A DNA stretch of 64,000 nucleotides, from assembly GCF_000346465.2 (NCBI RefSeq), contig NC_034009.1, forward strand, positions 19,611,606 to 19,675,605. Direction: 5' to 3'. Each line of letters opens with the position of its first letter. Within the stretch, counting starts at the first letter, position 1. This document shows, one piece after another, positions 33,168 to 44,290 of the stretch. The stretch comes from Prunus persica. Its lineage: Eukaryota > Streptophyta > Magnoliopsida > Rosales > Rosaceae. The notes below the pieces were generated by a model, which made no database searches, was not told where the DNA came from, and worked only from the letters and a program-made list of their open reading frames with translations. Both the position numbers and the translations under genes were made by a program.

Positions 33168-35873
33168 AGACCACTAATGATATGTCGGTTGTATCATTAA
33201 AGACTTGCTTGGAGAAAACCTAGTAAGGTAGAGAACTGATGGAAAGAAGAGTACAACAATCTGTATAGCATACTTCTGGATGCTCCCCCTGATTAATATC
33301 TCCCCCTGATGTCTTCATGACTATCTTTTGGATTGAGAATCTTTCTGAGTGAGTGAATGATGTAGCCACCAACAATTCATATAGTAAATATATTTCCAGT
33401 AAGCTATCTCTATGGAAATCATAAAAATTTTCAGAGTCCGCGTTTCCAACAAAACCTGGGCTATTTGTAAGATCATATGAAAGAATATGCCCATACATGG
33501 TGTTATGCGGAGATAGCATCAAATATACCTCACATCATCCCAAAATGATGGTGATGGAGTTGAGCCTTATCTGGAAAATATGATGTCTGGTCCAATATAC
33601 TTCCGGAAAATCATTAAAGTGTCCAACGGATAATCCTCATAAAAATGCTTCAATACTTTCTTAGTATAAGCAATAATCTTGTTGGTATAATGTTCGATCC
33701 TTAAGTCGAGACAAATATTTCTTGAATTCTGCAGAATCTTTAATGTGTTGCAATCACATCAATGTACTCACTGAGGTAATTTATGCATATTAATATTGAG
33801 TACAAATTTTGTGCTTCAAGCACATGTCCTTTAGGGACTTGCTTTATGCAATGTCAATCCTCTCAACGGATTTTGTTTAAAAGGGATTAAACTTTATGAC
33901 ACATTATATAGCTTTAACCCAGCTATTTATACATCTTTAGGAAATCGCTTCTGGCGATATGCTCCGTGCATTTAATAACCCTTAAAGATAATATGTTGGT
34001 CTCCGTAATTGTGTAATAAGGGGGGCACAATTGAATCTGTAAATATGGAGAAAACCCAACATTCCTTGTTTCTGCCAGAAACATTGTGTCATACAAAGTA
34101 GGTATATTCCCTTTTATTCCGAACACCCAAGTATAACTTTCAGTATTGACAAATTTGGGGTTCGTACTGTGGGTTTGTTCTTTCACATTCATTCTCATTT
34201 ATAATGGAATTACCTCGTTCCATTTTGGCCAATAATATTGTCGACATTTAATAATTGAACGTGGTTCCAATCAACACAGCCCATTGATGATTTGAGTAGC
34301 TACTCCAAAATCAAAAATTGTCATTCATCAATTTATGATCTCACCATTCTCATTTGCATGAGCATACATCAATTATAAGCATTTTTTTGCTTTTGGGTAC
34401 CCAAGCCACTTCAGAGGGCTTTTATTATGTGAGAATGTGGATTATAACCTCCAATGGAGCGTTATTTTATAGTAGGGCGTGGATAATCTCCATTTAGGGA
34501 GTTGGAACATTTAGAACCCATATATCTATCATGCTGCAGGCATGCCACAGATTAATACATACATGTCAATTAATTTATGGGACTTTAACCCATATTATGG
34601 GACTTTAACCCATATAATTTGCTACGCATTAGGCGTGCATAATATCAATATTGACATGTCAAAGGATTGTCCTTTCGGGACTTCAATCCATATCATTTGC
34701 TACGCAACAGGCGTGCACCCATATTGATCACTGCTATACCCATATTCTGTTCTTATGGGACTTTAATCTGTGCAGTGTATTATCAATGTATCCAACTTGC
34801 AATCTGTAAAATTTGCGTTAATAATTCATGGATACATACAAGCCATTCTTTTGGAACGGACTTATCTCCCCATTTGGTTACCTTTCAAGATAAAATATCA
34901 AATAGGTATATAAGCATAAAATAACACAAGTATTGCTTACATCCTTAGGTGGGAGAAACTTTTCTCAAGTATCATTCAAGCTCATATCGGCCCAGTAAAT
35001 ATAAAGTATCGCTTGATGATCTTGTTATATCCTGCAAGAGCAAAAATCACAATTCTTTTCTCTGTCAAAAACAAATAACTCTCAGAGTTAGGATCACTGC
35101 ATAGATTCATTCTTCAGATGTTCATTCTAAAGAAATAAAATCTCTTATGAAGAGAGTTATAAAAAGAGAAAAAATGCAAAAAGATTGTGATATTGATTGC
35201 AAGGTAAGGTAAGCAATCAAGGAAGGAAGCTGGTGGGAGCAAACAACAAGCTCTCAGTTCTCCTAGTCTAGAAGGACCTCAGGAGATTAGAGCATAAGGT
35301 CGTCTTCACAGTTCCCGGATGTGGCGGAAACGTGATCAGGGATAGTCTCGCTTCCTGAATGGATGATCAGAGATAGTCTTGCTTCTCGGGCATATTGAAT
35401 GCTCACTGATAAGAAAAATAAGTAGATATCGCATCACTAGGTATGGAGAAAACTGGATGTCTTCTGCAAAGAAAATTTCGTTAGTAACACATTTATACAC
35501 AAATACAATGAATAGGTAGAATCGGTGAATTTCAAATTAACCATAGGAAAATTGCGAGATTCTCGGGATGCTTTTGAAAAAGTAGCTCCGTGAAATCCGT
35601 AAAGCAAGATCGGCTTTTGACAAAAATAATACTTGAAAACGCCGAAAGTGCCGACATGCATTATCAGAGGCCACGTGAAGTTTTGGACTCTGGGAAAGAA
35701 AAAGATAATATAGGGATCTGAGATAATATTGGGATCCTGGAAACTGTAGCCATATTTCCTCCTATAGATATGGCCTTTGCAAAACTTGATTGGAGCAACT
35801 GCGTTTCAACTCAAATTTCTTCATTTTCTGAAACTTTAGTTTTCCTAAGACTTTCTTCGAAACCTTCTTAAAA
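33168..35873. other. element interior, non-coding
   Basis: No gene recognised on either strand. It contains short repeats such as GGGACTTTAACCCATAT (34561 and 34581) and GCTACGCA...GGCGTGCA (34621 and 34700). Confidence 0.5.
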
Positions 35874-36425
35874 ATGGCTTCCTCTTCTTCCTGCCCAAAT
35901 TATTTCAATTTAAATGATGCTCCCACAACTACCAATGATGCCCAAGTTTGGCGTCCATCCTTTGTATCCCAAAATCGTCATCTCACAGTTAATGATTCTG
36001 TGATGATGAATGATGCTACTGCTGTCATAGTAGCTAGGAATTTCATTACTCCGATGGATGAAATGCTGTTAATAGGGAGGTCTGAGGAAGAGGCTATTGA
36101 TGACTCAATGGCTTTTAGCATTCAGAGTGCTGCTTCTGTTTCTAACATGGCTGATCGTTTGCGTGCTAGAGCAAACGAGGTTGAGAAGCTGACAACTGAA
36201 AATTCGTCTCTTCAAAGAATGCTTCATGAGTCTCAACAGGAGGTTGAGAAACTTAAAGGAGAGAATAATTCCTTGTTGAAACTGGTGAGTTCGTACTCCG
36301 TTGATACACTGAGAAGGCTAGACATGTTGCAGGTCTCCAATGAAAGAATTTTGGGAGACCACGAGAAGCTCATGGCCAAGCTTAAGAGGCGCCGTACTCT
36401 TCCTTCAGAGGCTTCCAGAACATAA
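35874..36425 (+). CDS. 183-residue coiled-coil protein, antisense to its host retrotransposon
   Basis: Unrecognised protein, starting MASSSSCPNYFNLNDAPTT at the first ATG. Residues about 1-95 are Asn/Asp/Ser-rich and look disordered (VNDSVMMNDATAVIVARNF, then RSEEEAIDDSMAF). Residues about 97-165 form a clear coiled coil with heptad Leu/Val (ADRLRARANEVEKLTTENSS, QQEVEKLKGENNSLLKLV). The C-terminus is basic (KLMAKLKRRRTL). It has no zinc finger and no protease or integrase motifs. Upstream there is a TATA-like CTATAGATATGG near 35762 and a leader with in-frame stops. The region after the TAA is T/A-rich. Extra ORFs in antisense are known from some plant LTR elements; whether this one is functional or a captured gene fragment is open. 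Confidence 0.6.
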   Translation: MASSSSCPNYFNLNDAPTTTNDAQVWRPSFVSQNRHLTVNDSVMMNDATAVIVARNFITPMDEMLLIGRSEEEAIDDSMAFSIQSAASVSNMADRLRARANEVEKLTTENSSLQRMLHESQQEVEKLKGENNSLLKLVSSYSVDTLRRLDMLQVSNERILGDHEKLMAKLKRRRTLPSEASRT

Positions 36426-37203
36426 TGTAATTTTATAGATTTTACAGGGCCTGCACCTTAATTGCAGGTGGAAAAAATCTATCTGTTGTATGTTCCTGTA
36501 ATAATAATTGCGCACATTCTTAAACTTGCACCTGTGGTTTTTACGTCTTTTCAAAATGACGGTTTGGAACCTTGTGCCTTATAGGTTCAAATAACCACAT
36601 TGTCTCTCCCAAATTGCATGGTAGCCCGGAACTTTTGGCCTGGCACAAACTCAGAATTTATTTGCCCTTTTCAAATGGACCTGAAATGTGAATTGAGTAA
36701 AAGCCATGATAATATCGCAATATAGTAGTGAAGAGCATTAACTACTATATACCCACAACTTCAAGTTTAGGATCTCTCATATATTTGGATCCATGGGCTT
36801 CCGGCCCAGATATAACAAAATATGTGGGGAGCCTCAATTCATTATTTGAGGTTTATATTGATATTATCCATTTCGCGGTGTATTCTTAACAACCGGAATT
36901 CACAAAATATATTTCTTCCTTGAGGTGTCGATTATAACAAAATCGAACTTTAAATTCATCATCTTCTTATGCCAAAGAAATATGTGGCATACCACAATTT
37001 GCAATAATACCTCAAGGGTTGTCCATTTAATTGTTGGAACTTCAGGTTCTCAACACTGTTAAATTTTGAACTTCAGGCCAAAGCCACATATTCTCATGGT
37101 ATGGACATTTTTACAATTTTCTGTACTTATTTCGGGACTTCAAGCCCTTACATAATTGTCCATATTTTGAGGAACTTCTGGCATCTCATTTAATTGCTCA
37201 TCC
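36426..37203. repeat. region with dispersed GGAACTTCAGGTTC-type motifs
   Basis: Non-coding interior rich in short, partly palindromic motifs: AACTTCAGGTTCT (37038-37050), GGACTTCAAGCCC (37136), GAACTTCTGG and similar, spaced irregularly. Related motifs occur at 430-555. Confidence 0.5.
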
Positions 37204-37523
37204 ATGAGTTACAGGTTCCCTTTTGTATATAGTGACGTTTTACCCAAAATGGTTAATATTTATGCATACGTCACTATTCATGTGAATAGTACTATTCATC
37301 AAGTCATGAATACGTATCTATTCATCTGCCAATACAGTTATCATCAATGTGTACGGCACCATGAAACTGCAGGTTTCCTTTTGTATATAGTGACGGTTTA
37401 CCCAAAATGGTTCATATTTATGCATACGTCACTATTCATGTGAATAGTACTATTCATCAAGTCATGAATACGTATCTATTCATCTGCCAGTACAGTTATC
37501 ATCAATGTGTACGGCACTATGAA
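37204..37523. repeat. ~158-bp tandem duplication
   Basis: Two near-identical units (from 37204 and about 37361) share TTTTGTATATAGTGACG, GCATACGTCACTATTCATG and GTACGGCAC. Differences are few, so the duplication is recent or homogenised. Confidence 0.85.
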
Positions 37524-37789
37524 CCAATACGGTACTGTTACATCATTAAGGAACTCTAGGTCCTTATTTACATGTCAGGGATCAAGGACCCTTAATTTCG
37601 ATCACATGTTTACAAATACAGTACCGGAGAGACTGCCAGCTCTCATATTAATATCATCATCAAGGATCTTCAAGTCCTGATGTAATTGTATGATGAGGAT
37701 CAAGGAACTTCTGGTCCTGATCTGCATACTGTAAAAAAACTCATCATACAGCACAATTAATCCATAAAATAAATTGCTGATAAATAAAT

Positions 37790-38285
37790 TACTGGTATGG
37801 ACGATAAACCCGCACCACACTTTAAATAAATGTAAATGTGCGGTAAAATAAATTCATAAATTAAATCGCTTGCTGTATGGACGTTAATCCCGCACCATAC
37901 CTTAAATAAATTAAATAGCTTGCTGTATGGACGTTAATCCCGCACCATACCTTAAATAAAATTAAATGTGCGGTAAAGTAAACGTGCTTGTATGGGTACT
38001 AATTCTGCTCCATACATTTAAATAAAAGCAAAGGCGTGGACGATAAACCCGCACCACCCTTTAAATAAATATTGCCGTATGGGTAATAAACCTACACCAT
38101 ACCATAAATAATACTTTAAGTAAAAGTAAATTTGCGATAAAGTAAACGTGCTTGTATGGGCACTAATTCTGCTCCATACATTTAAATAAAAGCAAAGGCG
38201 TGGGCGATAAACCCGCACCACCCTTTTAAATAAATACTGTTGTATGGGTAATAAACCTACACCATACAGTAAATAAAATAAATGT
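37790..38285. repeat. short tandem units with GCACCATAC
   Basis: About eight units of 45-60 bases built on TGTATGGACGTTAATCCCGC and variants such as GTATGGGTAATAAACCTACA, each followed by CACCATAC or CACCAC and TTAAATAAA. They lie between the primer-binding site and the rest of the interior, i.e. in the 5' leader of the minus-strand transcript. Confidence 0.75.
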
Positions 38286-38574
38286 GGGAATAAAAACCAC
38301 CACTGAACAAGATAAGGAAAGTGTTAGTATTAGTAACGGTCTCCCACTGATAATATGTTTAGTATTACCAAGGGTCCATTTTTGTTAATGGTTAGTAATA
38401 GAAAAGCAGATAAATATAGTATATTATATTACCATCAACTTTTCATATATAATATATATATATATATATATTATACTGATATATTAGTGGAAAGCTAGAT
38501 GCGTTGGCTTTTCTTCTTTACATCAACATAATGGTTAGTAGTATAAATAATAGTGCAGCACAAAAATTATACCT

Positions 38575-38597
38575 GAGAGCTTCTCGTGCTGATAACG
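38575..38597 (-). promoter_or_regulatory. primer-binding site
   Basis: Minus strand reads ACGTTATCAGCACGAGAAG just inside the right LTR, the TTATCAGCACGAG class of site seen in many plant copia elements. Confidence 0.75.
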
Positions 38598-39146
38598 TGT
38601 TATAAAATAACCTGGAATATGTGCGAATATTGAGCTGCACGTAAAGTAGATGAGACACAGTATTTAACGAGGTTCGGCTATGCCTACATCCCCGGAGAGC
38701 AGCAGTAGTAACTTTTCCACTATGTAAAATAATAGGGCTACAACTTTAGAGTTTACAATATGTAAGGCTCACTGAATTTTCTCTCTGCTCACTCACCCTA
38801 TTTCTTCCTTCTCTTCCTCTTCTCTGCTTGACTCTCTTTCCTCTTTTCTTTCCTCCTTTCCCTTTCCTCTTCTCTTTCCTTCTTTCCTTTTCTTCTCTCT
38901 TTCCTCCTTTCCTTTTCTTCTCTCTTTCATTCTTTCCTTTTCTTCTCTCCGTTTCCTTTTTCTTTGTTTTCTTTCCTCTTCTTTTTTCTTCTCTTCTCTT
39001 TCCGTTTCTCTTCTTATTTATAGGCTGAAATAATCACTATTCATCACTATTCACTATTCACCCGTGACAGACAAACTCTACCAAAAGTCTCCAAATGAAT
39101 AGTAATGAATAGTTAGTGGGCTCCACATGTTTATTCTTTTACAACA
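38598..39146 (-). repeat. 5' LTR (minus-strand sense) of the gag-pol-less element
   Basis: Copy of 32608-33156 with its TATA box at plus positions 39015-39024. Confidence 0.95.
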
Positions 39147-39151
39147 GAGAC

Positions 39152-39677
39152 AACAATACGTATTCAATAGTTAATGATTGAGAGGCTCCTAAGAACTTTC
39201 AATTCTTCCCTTCCTTATTGATTAAAAAAATATCCGATAGTTATGTTCGTTCTTCAAAAATAATTTATTTATTAAGTAGATCATCACCTGATATAACCAG
39301 TTGACTTATATTATAACACGAATATAGAATAACAGAAATAATGGGCTTGGTTTCAACCACATGCCTTGTGTCCATATGAGCTTGGTATATCGTTTGGCAT
39401 AGGGAAAAACTATGTTGATTTCATGTGAGTCTTTTCCATGCTTGGGCGTTTGTTGCAGTGGACCATAAAATTTTTGGGTATCAACAATAATGAACTATCA
39501 TAATTTTTCCCATCTTCTTGTTCTTGTACACATGTGATCACCATTTTCCAACAAGGGCATTGACTAGTTACAAAACAATCAATCGACACAAAAAGATAAA
39601 GTAGGAAAAGTACTTTTGAAAAGTAAAATCTTCAACCCAATCAATCCAGCTTGTACCTCAATGAAAGAACATTATTT
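39152..39677. other. spacer between two retrotransposons
   Basis: AT-rich, no gene or repeat recognised. Its right end carries the TATTT target site of the next element. Confidence 0.5.
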
Positions 39678-40078
39678 TGCAAGACCCTAATTGAGTTTGC
39701 ATCTATTTAAGGCACAGAATCTGTTAAGGAATAAAAGTGGAAAGTTTTTATTTGATTAGCTGGATACTTGGAGGTGAAGAAGGAATGAAATAAAAGGAGA
39801 TATCTATCCTATTCTGTCATGGATTCTAGAGGTGATTAAGGCATGATTTAGGTAATCTTTTATGGGCAAGAAACCTAGGTCAAATCACCTATAAAAACAA
39901 GGTTTAGGTCCCCGATCTTATACACATTCAAGCATACAAATCCTACCCCATATTGGGAGTGCATAAGGCGTGTAGAAAGATTGGAAGACCTTTGCTTGCT
40001 GCACAAGATCTTTTCTGTATAATTCTCATGGCTTCTCAAGGTCAGTACTTATAGCTTGTTTGATCTTAAAGTCTAACA
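39678..40078 (+). repeat. 5' LTR of the older copia element
   Basis: Starts TGCAAGACCCTAATTG and ends AAAGTCTAACA. A TATA-like CCTATAAAAACAAGG (about 39891) is intact here but decayed in the 3' copy (CCTAAAAATACAAGG). Confidence 0.92.
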
Positions 40079-40080
40079 TG

Positions 40081-40097
40081 TGGTATCAGAGCCTAGG
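40081..40097 (+). promoter_or_regulatory. primer-binding site
   Basis: TGGTATCAGAGCCTAGG, complementary to the initiator tRNA-Met 3' end, two bases after the LTR. Confidence 0.85.
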
Positions 40098-42486
40098 TCA
40101 TGCATCTATAAGTCTAAATCAAGATAAAACATAAACTCCAGACTGTTTTTCCAATTCTGCATTTTGTGCTGTGCTATAATGATTGTTTGCTAAACTCAAG
40201 AATTAAAATTTGTATTCTGGGACTTGACAGGACCCGACCCAAATTCCACTTTGGAATTCGAGCAGAACTCTGTGAGTATCTGACACCTGGCTAATGCCGG
40301 GCACAAAGACCAAACTGCCATTCTAACTAAAAATCCATTTTTTAAAATAAGATTATCTTATGCCGAAAATTCGGCAGAGTTTCCCCTGTAATTTACTCAT
40401 TTCCCAAAATTTCTACCTGTCAACAAAAATTTAAAATTTCTCAAGCGTTCAGCATATATCAATTTATATCTAGGAAATCAAATATCACAACATTCTGGCC
40501 TCAGGCCTCAATGAAACGAATAAATCATTCTACCAACCACATTAAATTCAACTTCTTAAACCATCACCAGAACATTGCTAGATTTCATAATAACTTAGCT
40601 GGACTACTTTTAATTACTTGCTCTCGTGGCTGCACCTTGTAACAATAGGCTGTCTATGTACCCTTACTGAGGGATCAAGCCACATGTAGTTCTCAAATTT
40701 CATCTCAACTTTCTGTTTCAAGCTTCCTGGCATTTCTCACATGGCAATATAAAATCAAACAAAGAAATAAAAACATTTATATCAAGTAAGCATGCTTGTA
40801 AAGCCATAACCATCAATTCCTCATGACACCAATGGTGACACGTCCTGATCTGTAATCCTTGTTGGACTTAGGAGACATCTGGTCAACCTGGTCTGCAATC
40901 CTCGCTTCCACGGTCCGGATAACTCTAAGACTCATGAGGGCAAAATATGCTAGAAAAACTTAAGATATTTAATACTATATAAAATAATAAAAGATAAAGA
41001 TAAATAAACATACTAAAATAAAATAAAATGAAACAAAATAAGTTAAAGATTTATAAGCTAAGAACACCCTTGTATCGAACTCAAGTAAAGTTCATAAATA
41101 TATATATATATATGTATCCATCTATCGCTTGTAAAACAAATGTGATGCTTAAGAAAAATAATGGTAACTGTATAAAATCCTCAATTTAGTTCAAAAGCAT
41201 CTCAGAACTTAAATTCGCTCCACCTAGGCGTATCCCAATTTCTGATCCGTCAATTCCATATATGCCATCAATTCCATATATCCGTCAATTCCAATAATAA
41301 TCCGTCAATTCCATCCTCGCATGTCTCAAAACCATAAAGTTAACCGAGCCTCATTCCTCGCAGGTCTCAGAGATAACACTTTAATCTAAGCCGCAATCCT
41401 CGCAGGTCTCAGAAATAACACTTCAATCTAAGCCGCAATCCTGGCGCCACATGGTTCAGGCGTCCCCGAAACTCGTGGGGCATCATCAAAATAACAACCT
41501 ATCTCAAGGCAACTAGGGGGTACCCTCGCGGTGGGTTTGAAAACTATAACTCGTCATTTATATAAACTTTAAATAGATTGGTTCTCAACTAAACTTAAAA
41601 TATATATATATCATAATTTGATAAAAGCCAAAAGCTAAGATTCATCCTTTTCAACTACTGAATATATATATATATATATATATACACCAAATACTTGGCT
41701 AGTTTGTTAACTATCTCGATATCTGCTTAGCATACCATTCCAATATTGTATTTATACTCTTACCACACAATTAACCATATGTACAAATATAAACAGGTGA
41801 TAAATAAACAGATAATTAAATACTCATCTCGAAATCACATAAAATAGTGAAATTAGAACTACAACTAAACCAAGTGAACACTCGCACGAGCATGAGCTTT
41901 CTAAAGGCTTAAACATAACACATGGAGCTCATCCTCATTAATTAATCCAAAGTCCTGGCCCTGGGCTTCTAGAAGTGCGTGCATTGTATTTGAAGTCATT
42001 CTCAAGCCTATGTAAACCTTTCCAAAGATTAGAACGGTCTAGGAGTGCCTCGGGACTCAAAAAGCGATAAGTCCCAAAAAGTCAACCCGAGACCCCGTGG
42101 GATCCACGATCTCAAAATTCCGATCCAAGAGTTCCTAGAGGTCATAACATGCCTAGGACACATGTCCCGAGAGTTTGGTCTCAACTGGACGGTCGGATTG
42201 ATCACTATCGTGCGATCGGACGGTTACTATCAACCTAACTGTGACACCCCGACCCCAAATTTCCCCAAATTTAACCCTTATTTAATTATTTAAGGGTATT
42301 TTAGTCATATTTTTAACCGGAGAGAGTTTGGGACCGCGACTTGTATTTTTGGATAGGTCGTACTGAGACGAGTTCATAGACACGTAGTGGGCTCGAATCG
42401 GAGTTGTAACGAGAGAGATATGGTCAAAAGAAACCCAGTGGCACAATCGTAAATATTTTGAAATGAGATTTTTTTTATAAAAACTC

Positions 42487-42487
42487 A

Positions 42488-42542
<55 letters not shown>
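42487..42542. repeat. (CT)n microsatellite
   Basis: About 28 CT units, at the same place in the LTR as the tracts at 49931 and 61674. Confidence 0.9.
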
Positions 42543-42545
<3 letters not shown>

Positions 42546-43734
42546 GCGACTTCTCTCTCTCTCCCGTCGACCTCTCCTCTCTCTCTCCTCGTAACTCCAG
42601 CCACCGACCGCGGCTGCGGACGGGGCCGGTGTCAAAAGAACCGGCTCGACCTCGGCGTCACGACCCAGCCCATCCCCGCCATCGGCCGCCGCTCCAGCCG
42701 CCGAAAAATGGCGATTTTCGCCCGGATGTCGTCGGATCTTCACGGCCGCCGATCTCCCTCCTCCGGCCGCCATTTCTGGCGATCAAGGTATGGAAATTCA
42801 TCCCTTCTGTATGCTCTAGCTGATGGATGGGTAGGATTAGATCGATTCTTAGCGTAGGCAATTCGATTTTCGAACTGAAAATCGGCCGAACTTTGGCCTC
42901 CGTGATCGGCCATTTCCGGCCACTTTTTGGGGTAGGTCCAAGAACAAAAGTGGCTCCAAATAGGGTGTTATACCTAGGGTAGGAGTTTGGAGCCGTGGTT
43001 TTGAGATTTTCCGGCGACGCGTTATCGCTTTGGGCACCCACGCGCTGCCGGCGCGTGCGGCGGCGCGTGGGCACTGTAGAAAAATAGAACTGTGTTCCAA
43101 TGAGATCCTTAGGTTGTCACGAGTGTGTAGGATTTCACGGATTTCAATTCGGACGCCGTTTGACTATCGAACGGATAATCGCATAGTATGCTTTATCCGG
43201 GTTCGACAGGTTGGGACCGTCGGATGGTCCCAAATTTAATATATGTTAATCTACGTAATTCTAGGATCGTGTAGGAATTCACGGATCGTGAATCGGAGCC
43301 CCGGATGTTCCGAATAATAATTTTAAAGTTTATATTTTATATTAATTGTCAGATCGTGCGATCGTGAGCAATCCGACCGTCCGATCTGAACCAAACTTAT
43401 AGGACAAGCGTCCTATACATGGTAGAACCCATAGGGACTTTCGGATCGGAAATTGGAGGTCGTGGGTTCTGCAGGTCCATTTGATCAGGGTTAGAGTAGT
43501 TTGACCCTTGGTCGACCGTGAGTCTCCTGGAGTAATCTCACCTTTCTAGGGGGGATTATCGGGTGCTAGACTATTGTGGAGGGTTACACAATATTAGAAT
43601 TAATTTATATAATTATAATTATATATGGTTGTACAAGGGTACAACAGAGTCTAGAATGTCAGTTTGGAGTGCTACACGCACTACCTTAGGTACCTCCCCG
43701 GATTTTGGATTCACTACAAGCACCACCAAGTGAA

Positions 43735-44290
43735 AGTTAGGTCCCGCGTGGCATAGGTTATCCGGCGTTGGGACAGACCCCATACGTGGCGTTGGTTGTA
43801 CCGGCGTATGGGGAGATTTCCAATATGATGATCAGGTCTCACGTGGCGTAGGTTATCCGGCGTTGAGACAGGCCTCATACGTGGCATTGGTTGTACCGGC
43901 GTATGGGGAGCTATTGTGATATTGTGTTGAGGTCGCACGTGGCGTAGGTTATCCGGCGTGTCGACAGACCCCATACGTGTCGTTGGTTGTACCGGCGTAT
44001 GGGGAGCTTTGTGATATGATATTGAGGTCCCGCGTGGCGTAGGTTATCCGGCGTTGGGACAGGCCCCATACGTGGCGTTGGTTGTACCGGCGTATGGGGA
44101 GATTTGTGATATGATATGCAGGTCTCACGTGGCGTAGGTTATCCGGCGTTGAGACAGACCCCATACGTGGCGTTGGTTGTACCGGCGTATGGGAAGATAT
44201 TATGATAGTATGGCATGGTCGCACGTGGCGTAGTTTATCCGGCGTGTTGACAGGCCCCATACGTGGCGTTGGTTGTACCGGCGTAGGGGA
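43735..44290 (+). repeat. six-unit ~95-bp tandem array with ACGTGGC cores
   Basis: Units begin near 43738, 43834, 43930, 44026, 44121 and 44217. Each contains a variable G-box-like CACGTGGCGTAGG (or CGCGTGGCGTAGG) and a constant CATACGTGGCGTTGG, each followed by a CCGGCG (GTTATCCGGCG and TTGTACCGGCG). Confidence 0.88.

Larger units (their letters stand above)
32608..39146 (-). mobile_element. young LTR retrotransposon without gag-pol, carrying an antisense ORF
   Basis: Two 549-bp LTRs (32608-33156 and 38598-39146) differ at two visible positions, and a GAGAC target duplication flanks them (32603-32607 and 39147-39151). Orientation is minus: next to the right LTR is a primer-binding site reading ACGTTATCAGCACGAG on the minus strand, and next to the left LTR a polypurine tract CCAAGGGGGAG. 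The 5.4-kb interior has no recognisable gag, protease, integrase or RT in any frame, so the element must be mobilised in trans; this is the layout of a large retrotransposon derivative. The one substantial ORF (35874-36425) is antisense to the element. The near-identical LTRs show recent movement despite the missing genes. Confidence 0.93.

Noticed and set aside
42282..43239. Several Arg/Pro/Ser-rich frames in the gypsy LTRs (also at 49813-50636 and 61566-62451)
   Set aside because: They repeat in every LTR copy with changing frames and derive from the CT tract and GC-rich leader, so they are not genes.
43735..44290. CRISPR-like regular repeats
   Set aside because: The whole ~95-bp unit is repeated, with no unique spacers, and this is a plant LTR.
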